8,958 nucleotides of DNA from an uncultured Planctomycetaceae bacterium (GTDB taxonomy: Bacteria > Planctomycetota > Planctomycetia > Pirellulales > Pirellulaceae). Location: contig CAIYOB010000085.1 in the NCBI GenBank assembly GCA_903927685.1, forward strand, positions 1-8,958, read 5' to 3'. The translations under genes were made by a program, and so were the position numbers. Positions within the stretch are counted from its first letter, which is position 1. Every line of letters starts with the position of its first letter. Positions 1 to 8,958 of the stretch are shown one piece after another. The notes under the pieces are model-generated. The model searched no databases and was not told the DNA's origin. It was given only the letters and a program-made list of their open reading frames with translations.

Positions 1-12
1 CGTGGCTCGACC

Positions 13-42
13 CCAGGCACCCAACCCCGGTTCTTTGCCTGG
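13..42. repeat. Inverted repeat, possible end of an upstream transcript
   Basis: Seven-base arms CCAGGCA (13-19) and TGCCTGG (36-42) are perfect complements around a 16-base loop. The loop contains a smaller AACC/GGTT pairing. A run of seven A follows on the plus strand, so neither strand shows the stem-then-U-tract order of an intrinsic terminator. It may be a U-less terminator hairpin of a gene to the left of the window, or chance. Confidence 0.3.
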
Positions 43-206
43 ACAAAAAAAGGCTGCTGTCCACTGGAAATCCAAGGGCCTTCCTCGGGCGGCAACTCGT
101 TGTCTCCGTGTGACTTGGCGCCAGGCCGGTCATTCGCCCTTGTCCCGTCCGGCCAAGATTGGCTGGGCACGAGCGAACATGTAGCAAGCTTCTGTGCGTC
201 CGTTCT
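43..206. other. Non-coding leader upstream of the flotillin operon
   Basis: I see no credible gene here. The open frames have no ribosome binding site and no recognisable domain. I found no convincing -35/-10 pair and no sigma54-type site on the plus strand. Small dyads are present (TGGCGCCA near 116-123, and GCCAA/TTGGC at 152-163), but none is placed so as to suggest an obvious operator. The operon promoter must lie here or to the left, but I cannot place it. Confidence 0.5.
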
Positions 207-211
207 GGAGG
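207..211 (+). promoter_or_regulatory. Ribosome binding site that sets the NfeD-like start
   Basis: GGAGG ends nine bases before the ATG at 221. This favours 221 over the in-frame GTG at 194, which lies upstream of the site and would add nine residues with no hydrophobic character. Confidence 0.75.
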
Positions 212-220
212 TTATTGACG

Positions 221-880
221 ATGACCGCGGTATTCCTGTTCTGCGCGTTGGTCGGCGGCACAATCATGGTCTGCCAGTTCCTGCTCACCCTGTTGGGACT
301 CGGCGGACACGACTTGGTCGAGACGGGCCACGGGGGCTTGGACTTGGCCCACGATGCGGGTCCCGACGTCGCGCACGACATGGCGGCGGACGACTCCGCC
401 ACGGGCGACACTCAGGGCGACGACGCGGCGCACCAGCATTCGTCGACCTGGCTGTTCGGCGTGATTACGTTCCGCACCATGGTCGCCGCAATCACGTTTT
501 TCGGATTGACGGGAATGGCCGCACACTCGGCCGAATTATCGCCCCTCAACCAGGTGCTGGTTGGCTTGGCCTGCGGGATCGGCGCGATGTACGCCGTTCA
601 CTGGCTGATGTCGCTGATGTACCGACTGGGGGAGGACAATACCGTTCGTATCAATCGGGCCGTCGGTCGGGAAGGAATGGTCTATTTGCCGGTTCCGGCA
701 GGGAGGACGGGGCACGGCAAGGTCCAGTTGCGCATGCAGGGCAGGATGATGGAGTACGAAGCGGTGACGGAAGAACCGGACAACTTGCCAACAGGTGCTA
801 GAGTTGTCGTAGTCGGTGTGGTCGGCGGCCACGTGCTGGCGGTTGCGCCGTCAGAAAAGCAAACGCCGGCGGCGTCCTGA
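221..880 (+). CDS. NfeD/YuaF/YqiJ-like membrane protein with C-terminal OB fold
   Basis: Predicted 219-residue inner-membrane protein. Visible layout: membrane helix 1 (about 2-28), a polar loop rich in Asp and His (30-75), helix 2 (about 77-99), helix 3 (about 109-133), then a beta-rich domain (about 141-209) with the Gly/Val pattern of the NfeD-type OB fold (TVRINRAVGREGMVYLP, then GARVVVVGVVGGHVLAVAP). Proteins of this shape (YuaF in Bacillus, YqiJ in E. coli) are encoded next to flotillins and are thought to work with them in membrane microdomains; the flotillin gene follows here after 37 bases on the same strand. The start at 221 is chosen for GGAGG nine bases upstream. There is no protease domain, so it is the short NfeD class. 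The family call rests on topology, the OB-fold pattern and gene context. Confidence 0.85.
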   Translation: MTAVFLFCALVGGTIMVCQFLLTLLGLGGHDLVETGHGGLDLAHDAGPDVAHDMAADDSATGDTQGDDAAHQHSSTWLFGVITFRTMVAAITFFGLTGMAAHSAELSPLNQVLVGLACGIGAMYAVHWLMSLMYRLGEDNTVRINRAVGREGMVYLPVPAGRTGHGKVQLRMQGRMMEYEAVTEEPDNLPTGARVVVVGVVGGHVLAVAPSEKQTPAAS

Positions 881-905
881 TGCCGCGTCCCTGGTAGTCC
901 TTGGC

Positions 906-910
906 AGGAG
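906..910 (+). promoter_or_regulatory. Ribosome binding site that sets the flotillin start
   Basis: AGGAG ends seven bases before the ATG at 918. The open frame extends back to 816, inside the preceding gene, but the residues before 918 are not flotillin-like and have no such site, so 918 is the start. A second ATG at 927 is less well spaced. Confidence 0.75.
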
Positions 911-917
911 TCACTCT

Positions 918-2528
918 ATGTCGTCGATGGTTCTCTTGGGTGCCGACGGGTTCACGTTCTGGGTCACGGTCATTATCATCTTCGCGGCCGTGGTCGCGTT
1001 TGGTTTTGTCCTGCTGCTGATGAAACAGTACAAACGCTGCCCCAGCAACCGCGTACTGGTCATCTTCGGCAAGACTGGCCGGGCTGGCCATGCGGCCAAG
1101 ACGATCCACGGCGGCGCGGACTTTGTCGTCCCGCTGTTGCAAGACTATGCCTACCTGAGCCTGGAGCCGGTCCAGATCGAGATTCCGCTCCGCGGTGCTT
1201 TGTCGGCCGAGAACATCCGCGTCAACGTGCCCAGCGTGTTCACCGTGGCGATCGACACGACGCCCGAGGTGATGCAAAACGCGGCCGTCCGCCTGCTGGG
1301 CCTGACGGTCCCCGAAATCCGCAAGCAGGCGGAAGAAATCATCTTCGGCCAGTTGCGGCAAGTGATCGCCTCGATGCACATCGAGGAAATCAACCGCGAC
1401 CGCGAGAAATTCCTCCAGCACATCATGCTGTCGCTGGAACCGGAACTGAACAAGATCGGTCTCCAACTGATCAACGTTAACATCACGGATATCACGGACG
1501 AGTCCGGCTACATCGACGCGATCGGCCAGAAAGCGGCTTCGGAAGCCATCCAGAAGGCCCGCGGCGACGTGGCGGACAATGTGCGCATGGGCGAGACGCG
1601 GGTCGCGGCGGCCGAACGCGACAAATCGATTCAGGTGGCCGAAGCCCGCAAGGAACAGGCCATCGGTACACGGAGCGCCGAACGCGACCAAGCGGTCAGC
1701 GTGGCCTCGCTGGAAAAGCAACAGATCGTCGGGGAAAAACAAGCGGCCTTTGAGCGGGAATCGCAAGTCAAGCAGGCCGAGCAACAGATGCGCGTCCAAG
1801 TGGCCGACGCCGACGCCTCGGCCATCGAAGGCGAGAACCTGGCGCAAGCCAAGGTCGCCGCTTCGCAGGCCGAACTGCTGGTCAAGAAAGCCGAAGCGTA
1901 TCAAATGGGTGAAAGCCGCAAGCGGCAGGCCGAAGCGGCGGTGCTGGAAGTCCAGAACCGGGCGATGGCCAAGGCGGCCCTGGCCGAAGCCGAGCGGATG
2001 GAAGCCGAACAGCGGGCCAAACTGGAGGCTCCCGCCAAGGCACAGAAGGCCAAGTTGATCGTCGACGCCGAAGCCGCTGCCGAAACCCGCCGCCTGCAGG
2101 CGCGGGCCGAAGCCGATGCCGTGTTCATGAAGCTGGATGCCGAAGCCCGCGGCCAATACGAGATCCTGGCCAAGAAGGGCGAGGGCCTCCAGCGGATCGT
2201 GGAAGCCTGCGGCGGCTCGCGCGAGGCCTTCCAACTGCTGATGCTGGAACACCTGGACAACCTGGCCGAAGCGTCCAGCCGGGCAATCTCGAATATCAAG
2301 TTCGACAAGGTCGTGGTCTGGGACTCCGGCAGCCAGAACGGCCGGAGCGCCACCGCCGATTTCCTGAGCGGCATGGCCAAGAGTCTGCCCCCGATGATGC
2401 AAGTCATGAAGGACATCGGCGGCGTGGAACTGCCCGAGTCGCTGGTGAAACTGGGCGGCGATGACGCCGAGGCCGCCAAGCCGGCCCCGGCGGCCGCCCC
2501 GGTCGCTCCGGCCCAGCACGCCACTTAG
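918..2528 (+). CDS. Flotillin (SPFH/prohibitin-domain protein, FloT/YqiK type)
   Basis: A 536-residue membrane scaffold protein. Flotillins oligomerise at the cytoplasmic membrane and organise microdomains that concentrate signalling and transport proteins. Visible parts: an N-terminal membrane helix (about 13-36); the SPFH domain (about 40-205), opening with the family signature SNRVLVIFGK and containing VQIEIPLRGALSAENI; a long Ala/Glu/Lys/Arg-rich coiled coil (about 205-415) with repeated AEA-type motifs; a C-terminal oligomerisation region (about 415-510, including LLMLEHLDNLAEASSRAI and FDKVVVWDSG); and an Ala/Pro tail (516-536). The length fits the FloT/YqiK class rather than the shorter FloA class. 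It lies 37 bases after the NfeD-like gene, so the two are probably co-transcribed. Nothing looks truncated. I assign the family with high confidence but not a precise orthologue name. Confidence 0.95.
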   Translation: MSSMVLLGADGFTFWVTVIIIFAAVVAFGFVLLLMKQYKRCPSNRVLVIFGKTGRAGHAAKTIHGGADFVVPLLQDYAYLSLEPVQIEIPLRGALSAENIRVNVPSVFTVAIDTTPEVMQNAAVRLLGLTVPEIRKQAEEIIFGQLRQVIASMHIEEINRDREKFLQHIMLSLEPELNKIGLQLINVNITDITDESGYIDAIGQKAASEAIQKARGDVADNVRMGETRVAAAERDKSIQVAEARKEQAIGTRSAERDQAVSVASLEKQQIVGEKQAAFERESQVKQAEQQMRVQVADADASAIEGENLAQAKVAASQAELLVKKAEAYQMGESRKRQAEAAVLEVQNRAMAKAALAEAERMEAEQRAKLEAPAKAQKAKLIVDAEAAAETRRLQARAEADAVFMKLDAEARGQYEILAKKGEGLQRIVEACGGSREAFQLLMLEHLDNLAEASSRAISNIKFDKVVVWDSGSQNGRSATADFLSGMAKSLPPMMQVMKDIGGVELPESLVKLGGDDAEAAKPAPAAAPVAPAQHAT

Positions 2529-2550
2529 CGGCCGCGCAGGAATCACCGGT

Positions 2551-2588
2551 ACGATTCGGGAATCGTGGGACGGATTGCCAATCCGTCC
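2551..2588. terminator. Two tandem hairpins between convergent operons
   Basis: Two perfect inverted repeats lie one base apart. The first (2551-2566) has arms ACGATTC/GAATCGT around GG, realistically a 6-bp stem with a CGGG loop. The second (2568-2588) has 9-base arms GGACGGATT/AATCCGTCC around GCC. They fill the 76-base gap between the flotillin stop and the convergent kinase stop, where both operons need to end. Neither has a U-tract, so termination is inferred from position and stem strength. The second could instead be a copy of a dispersed repeat. Confidence 0.5.
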
Positions 2589-2604
2589 TCCGCGCGTTGT
2601 AGCC

Positions 2605-6585
<3,981 letters not shown>

Positions 6586-6592
6586 GGACTTG

Positions 6593-6597
6593 TCCCC
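6593..6597 (-). promoter_or_regulatory. Ribosome binding site of the kinase gene
   Basis: On the minus strand GGGGA ends seven bases before the ATG at 6585, inside the 21-base gap after the sigma factor stop. It is modest in strength. With so short a gap, expression is probably helped by ribosomes finishing the sigma gene. Confidence 0.5.
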
Positions 6598-6606
6598 GAG
6601 GCTCCA

Positions 6607-7230
6607 TCATCCGCTGAAATACAACGACGAACGCCCCATGATCTCCCGCAGGTTCTTGCGGGCGCGATAGCCGATGCCGCGGACCGCGTCCCTGGTTCGT
6701 CCCGTGTCGGCGGCGATCTGGTCATACGATTGACCTTGCAGGTAGTAGCGTTCGACGACCTCCCGCTGGTCGGCGGGCAGCGACGCCAAGGCAGCCTGCA
6801 TACGGCGGATCGCCTCCCGGCGCTGTACCTGGCCGGCCGGCGTGCTGCCGTCCGTTGCGATCCGGTCCAGCAAGGCCGCCATCGAGCTGTCGTCGGGCGC
6901 ACGGCCGCCTGCTGCCGGATCGGCCGCTCGGCGCTCGCGCCGGCGGCGTTTCGCAGCATCCCGCAGCAGGTTGTCGGCGATCGTCTCCAGCCAGCCGCGA
7001 AACGCGTTGGTATGCCGGGCTTCGAACCCGCCGATCGCCTGGGCGGCGCGGACCAGCGTCTGGTGCAGCAGATCCTCGGGCCGCAGCAGCCCCTGCAACT
7101 CCGGCGTGATCCGGCCCGTCAAGTGGCGTTTCAGGCTGTCGTAGTGCAGCAGCAGCAACTGCGACAGCGCCGCCCGGTCGCCGGCCACGGCCAAGGAGAT
7201 CAAATCCTGTTCGCCAAGCTCTGCGCTCAT
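6607..7230 (-). CDS. ECF-type RNA polymerase sigma factor (sigma-70 family)
   Basis: A 207-residue group 4 sigma factor that should direct RNA polymerase to a dedicated promoter set. Sigma region 2 spans about 24-96 (LLRPEDLLHQTLVRAAQAI, then NAFRGWLETIADNLLRDAAK, with a basic KRRRRERR stretch). A linker runs from about 100 to 138. Region 4 spans about 140-196 (MQAALASLPADQREVVERYY, then the helix-turn-helix SYDQIAADTGRTRDAVRGIGYRARKNLRE). No anti-sigma factor is visible. The next gene, 21 bases on, is a membrane kinase, and in planctomycetes such sigma factors are often encoded beside kinases, so control by that kinase is the natural inference. The ATG at 7230 is preferred over the in-frame TTG at 7266 because GGTGAG lies nine bases upstream and region 2 spacing then fits. 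Sigma70-like -35/-10 sequences lie about 105 bases upstream. Confidence 0.93.
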   Translation of the reverse strand: MSAELGEQDLISLAVAGDRAALSQLLLLHYDSLKRHLTGRITPELQGLLRPEDLLHQTLVRAAQAIGGFEARHTNAFRGWLETIADNLLRDAAKRRRRERRAADPAAGGRAPDDSSMAALLDRIATDGSTPAGQVQRREAIRRMQAALASLPADQREVVERYYLQGQSYDQIAADTGRTRDAVRGIGYRARKNLREIMGRSSLYFSG

Positions 7231-7239
7231 GCTTCGTTG

Positions 7240-7245
7240 CTCACC
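7240..7245 (-). promoter_or_regulatory. Ribosome binding site that sets the sigma factor start
   Basis: GGTGAG on the minus strand ends nine bases before the ATG at 7230. It would lie inside the coding region if translation began at the upstream in-frame TTG at 7266, which has no comparable site. Confidence 0.55.
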
Positions 7246-7262
7246 GCCGGCGGATAGGTCGC

Positions 7263-7279
7263 GCAACCGCCCTGGTTGC
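7263..7279 (-). promoter_or_regulatory. Hairpin in the leader of the sigma-kinase mRNA
   Basis: Six-base arms GCAACC and GGTTGC pair perfectly around a 5-base loop. The hairpin lies about 33-49 bases before the sigma start codon and 17 bases above the ribosome binding site. It is in the transcribed leader if the promoter at 7335-7363 is used. It might affect mRNA stability or translation, but there is no U-tract and no known riboswitch pattern that I recognise. Confidence 0.35.
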
Positions 7280-7334
7280 CAACTGGGTGACGCGTGCCCG
7301 CGTTCCCGGACTCGCCGCCCGCACCACTGCTTCC

Positions 7335-7363
7335 ATCGTAGCGACCGCTGACCGGAATCGCAA
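7335..7363 (-). promoter_or_regulatory. Sigma70-like promoter for the sigma-kinase operon
   Basis: On the minus strand a -35 TTGCGA (7363-7358) and a -10 TACGAT (7340-7335) are separated by 17 bases; each matches four of six consensus bases. Transcription would begin near 7328, giving a leader of about 98 bases before the sigma start. The spacer contains TTCCGG, and the -10 is preceded by GTCGC, as in the second promoter at 7786-7813. Confidence 0.5.
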
Positions 7364-7397
7364 ACAGCGGCCGCAAGTGCAGTTCCGAAAACAAGTT

Positions 7398-7414
7398 CGC
7401 AACCCGCGGGTGCG
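7398..7414. repeat. Near-perfect palindrome upstream of the sigma-kinase promoter
   Basis: The 10-base palindrome ACCCGCGGGT (7402-7411) is flanked by CGC and GCG, which also pair, with one unpaired A at 7401. Its centre is about 43 bases upstream of the proposed -35. Position and symmetry would suit an activator or repressor site, but GC-rich palindromes of this size also arise by chance. Confidence 0.3.
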
Positions 7415-7446
7415 TCAAACCGTGCTGCCGCCTGCTGTCCCGCGTA

Positions 7447-7508
7447 CGGTTGACGGTGCTTCGTTCAACCGCGTCCCACCGGGGAGCGTGTCGCCCGCGC
7501 GCTCCCCG
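7447..7508. repeat. Two adjacent hairpins with 11-base loops
   Basis: The first has 7-base arms CGGTTGA/TCAACCG (7447-7453 and 7465-7471); the second has 9-base arms CGGGGAGCG/CGCTCCCCG (7480-7488 and 7500-7508). Both enclose 11-base loops and are 8 bases apart. They lie in the non-coding stretch between the intrinsic terminator and the sigma-kinase promoter. No U-tract follows on either strand, so I do not call them terminators. Confidence 0.4.
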
Positions 7509-7555
7509 TTGCGTCGCGCTTAGTCGAGGATCGGCGAACGGGCCATCCTCAACCA

Positions 7556-7593
7556 CGTGCGATATAACGCCAGCGCGGAATATCTCGAGCACG
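7556..7593. repeat. Interrupted inverted repeat in the intergenic region
   Basis: CGTGC-GATAT (7556-7565) pairs with ATATC (7580-7584) and GCACG (7589-7593), with a 4-base bulge TCGA on one side and a 14-base loop. The AT-containing core stands out in GC-rich surroundings. Function unknown; it could be a protein binding site or part of an RNA fold. Confidence 0.3.
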
Positions 7594-7642
7594 AGGCAGC
7601 AGGGCTTGCAAGGCCGCGTTCGCCGAAGCGTCGGGGAGAAAG

Positions 7643-7679
7643 AAAAAACGGCCCGCGGGAGGCATGACTCCCGGGGCCG
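7643..7679 (-). terminator. Strong intrinsic (Rho-independent) terminator
   Basis: On the minus strand the arms CGGCCCCGGGAG (7679-7668) and CTCCCGCGGGCCG (7661-7649) form a 12-bp GC-rich stem with one bulged base and a 6-base loop, followed at once by six U (7648-7643) and a further pyrimidine-rich run. This is the textbook layout. It lies about 150 bases after the transporter stop codon, and can end both the transporter mRNA and the short transcript from the promoter at 7786-7813. Confidence 0.88.
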
Positions 7680-7778
7680 CTTCATTCGATCGACGAGATG
7701 GCACCCCTGCCTGCGGAGCTATTCCGAAGAGAAGCCTGCGAGAGGCCCACGCTCCGGCGAAGGCAGTTCCAATGAGCA
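7643..7778 (-). ncRNA. Candidate small RNA with its own promoter and terminator
   Basis: A transcript of about 135 bases is bracketed by a sigma70-like promoter and the intrinsic terminator. Nested pairings support a folded RNA: an end-closing stem joins 7771-7777 with 7679-7686 (one bulge); a 6-bp stem joins 7761-7766 with 7707-7712; a 6-bp stem joins 7751-7756 with 7714-7719; and a short apical hairpin lies at 7734-7746. The outermost pairs share two bases with the terminator stem. No open frame with a ribosome binding site fits inside. I do not recognise a known family: the SRP RNA domain IV signature is absent, and 6S RNA is not established. The alternative is that this is simply the 3' untranslated region of the transporter mRNA. 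Confidence 0.45.
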
Positions 7779-7785
7779 GGGCGGG

Positions 7786-7813
7786 ATCATAGCGACTCGC
7801 CGGAACCGGTCAA
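7786..7813 (-). promoter_or_regulatory. Strong sigma70-like promoter downstream of the transporter
   Basis: On the minus strand -35 TTGACC (7813-7808) and -10 TATGAT (7791-7786) are separated by 16 bases; each matches five of six consensus bases. It begins about 16 bases after the transporter stop codon. Transcription would start near 7778 and run into the intrinsic terminator, so it most simply drives a short RNA. Confidence 0.6.
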
Positions 7814-7829
7814 GGCGGACTTGCACATT

Positions 7830-8958
7830 TTAGAGCCACGTCTTTTCAATCTCTTCCAGCGTCCGCCCTTTGGTCTCCGGAACCCAGCCGCTAACCACGA
7901 TGATCGCGACCAGGCAGAAGGCCCCGTACAGCCAGAACGGGAACGCGTGCTGGAAACGGGCGATCAGCCACTCGTTCTTGTCTAACATGGGAAACGTCTG
8001 TGAAATCGCCAAGTTCGCAGTCCACAGACAGACGGTCGCGATGGCCATCGCCCGCCCCCGGATTCGCGTCGGGAAGATCTCGGCCAGGATGACCCAGGTG
8101 ACAGGGCCGACGGACAAGGCAAAACTGGCGATGTAGCCCAACATGAACACCAGGACCCAGACATCCGTCCGCTGGAAATAGGCCGCCAGCCCGAGAAACA
8201 GCAGGCACACCGCCATGCCGGAATAGCCGACCAGCATCAGCGGCTTGCGCCCCCACCGGTCAACGGTCCAGATCGCGACGACGGTGAACAGCATGTTGAC
8301 CGCTCCGACCACGATCGTCTCCAGCAGCGCCGCCCCCGACTCGGCCCCCGCCAGGCTCTTGAAGATCTCCGGCGCAAAGTACAGGAAGACGTTGATCCCC
8401 GTGACCTGTTGCAGCACGGCCAGCACCACGCCGATCCCCAGTGCGACCCGCATGCCGGGCTGCAGCAGCTGACCGAGCGAACTGCTTTCGCTGGCGATCG
8501 CCACTTCGATCTCCGCAATCTCCCGCCGGGCCTGCGTCGGCCCGTTGATTCGCGCCAACACCGCCACGGCTTCGTCGCGCCGTCCCTGTTGCGTCAGCCA
8601 ACGCGGGCTTTCGGGAACCAGCAGCAACAGGAACAGCAGGCCCAGCGCCGGAATCGCCTCGGAGCCGAACATAAATCGCCAGCCGGTCTCGACGTTCCAC
8701 GCCTGGTCGCCCAGCGAGGCGATGTAGTAGTTGACAAAGTACACCGCGAGCATCCCGAACACGATGGCAAACTGGTTCAAGGACACCATCCGGCCGCGGA
8801 TTCGAGCGGGCGAAATCTCGGCGATGTACATCGGCGAACACATCGACGCCGCGCCGACCCCGATCCCGCCGACCAACCGGAACAAGTCAAACCAGAACAA
8901 GGTCGGCGGGAAGGCCGTGCCGACGGCGGACACAAAGAACAGCACCGCCGCGATCAGC
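7830..8958 (-). CDS. xylE: XylE-like MFS sugar/proton symporter (partial, start beyond window)
   Basis: An inner-membrane sugar porter of the major facilitator superfamily, expected to import a pentose or hexose with a proton. The frame stays open to the window edge; 375 codons are visible and roughly 105 N-terminal residues (helices 1-2 and part of 3) are missing. Sugar porter signatures are clear: GGIGVGAASMCSPMYIAE with RIRGR, PESPRWL, DRWGRKP, GPVTWVILAEIFPTRIRGRA and the C-terminal PETKGRTLEEIE. Resemblance to E. coli XylE is close throughout, for example FPMLDKNEWLIARF. Counterparts of XylE sugar contacts Gln168, Gln288, Gln289, Asn294, Tyr298, Asn325 and Trp392 are present, but Gln415 is Leu (codon 8025-8027). 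The true sugar is therefore uncertain and the symbol marks resemblance. The gene ends in TAA and is followed by a promoter and terminator on the same strand. It is not in the sigma-kinase operon. Confidence 0.93.
   Translation of the reverse strand, partial: LIAAVLFFVSAVGTAFPPTLFWFDLFRLVGGIGVGAASMCSPMYIAEISPARIRGRMVSLNQFAIVFGMLAVYFVNYYIASLGDQAWNVETGWRFMFGSEAIPALGLLFLLLLVPESPRWLTQQGRRDEAVAVLARINGPTQARREIAEIEVAIASESSSLGQLLQPGMRVALGIGVVLAVLQQVTGINVFLYFAPEIFKSLAGAESGAALLETIVVGAVNMLFTVVAIWTVDRWGRKPLMLVGYSGMAVCLLFLGLAAYFQRTDVWVLVFMLGYIASFALSVGPVTWVILAEIFPTRIRGRAMAIATVCLWTANLAISQTFPMLDKNEWLIARFQHAFPFWLYGAFCLVAIIVVSGWVPETKGRTLEEIEKTWL

Noticed and set aside
152..163. CCAAGATTGG dyad upstream of the NfeD-like gene as a regulatory box
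   Set aside because: It is a short 5-bp dyad with a 2-base centre, and its resemblance to eukaryotic CArG boxes is coincidental in a bacterium. No promoter elements are positioned around it.
164..182. GGGCACG followed by AACAT, examined as a sigma54 promoter for the flotillin operon
   Set aside because: The -12 half lacks the required GC dinucleotide, and the match is limited to the -24 half.
2..184. Short 60-codon open frame at the left edge
   Set aside because: It has no ribosome binding site and no recognisable sequence, and it overlaps an inverted repeat. It could only be real if it is the tail of a gene starting outside the window, and nothing supports that.
7227..7685. A 152-codon minus-strand open frame whose stop overlaps the sigma start as ATGA
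   Set aside because: Its start lies inside the intrinsic terminator region, it has no ribosome binding site, and its Arg/Pro/Gly-rich sequence shows no domain. The ATGA overlap is automatic, since the sigma gene itself begins ATGAGC.
7643..7778. Identification of the candidate small RNA as SRP (4.5S) RNA or 6S RNA
   Set aside because: The conserved SRP domain IV loop sequence is absent. The nested stems are loosely reminiscent of 6S RNA, but the length is short and I cannot show the defining open-complex-like bubble, so no family name is given.

Overview
The window looks like chromosomal DNA from a high-GC planctomycete. I infer this from protein architecture, not from any marker gene: an ECF sigma factor sits directly upstream of a giant kinase that carries a C-terminal FGE-sulfatase-like domain, a combination typical of that phylum. 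I see no tRNA, rRNA, CRISPR array, insertion sequence or phage gene.

Positions 1-220 are a leader without a convincing gene or promoter. Positions 221-2528 hold a two-gene plus-strand operon: a small NfeD/YuaF/YqiJ-type membrane protein with a C-terminal OB fold, then a full-length flotillin (FloT/YqiK type). These families are known partners in membrane microdomain organisation.

Positions 2529-2604 are a short convergent gap with two perfect hairpins back to back, probably a bidirectional terminator.

Positions 2605-7230 (minus strand) hold a second operon. An ECF-type sigma factor is followed after 21 bases by a 1326-residue protein: N-terminal Ser/Thr kinase, STAND-like P-loop NTPase, one membrane helix, a helical HEAT-like region and an FGE-sulfatase-like domain. 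This reads as a membrane-spanning signalling unit probably coupled to the sigma factor. The FGE-like domain lacks the cysteine pair of true formylglycine-generating enzymes, so it is more likely a sensing or binding module.

Positions 7231-7829 contain no credible protein gene but are rich in signals on the minus strand: a sigma70-like promoter and leader hairpin for the sigma-kinase operon, several inverted repeats, a textbook intrinsic terminator, and another strong sigma70-like promoter about 130 bases before that terminator. Promoter, foldable insert and terminator together make a candidate small RNA gene.

Positions 7830-8958 (minus strand) are the C-terminal three quarters of a XylE-like MFS sugar/proton symporter whose start lies beyond the right edge.
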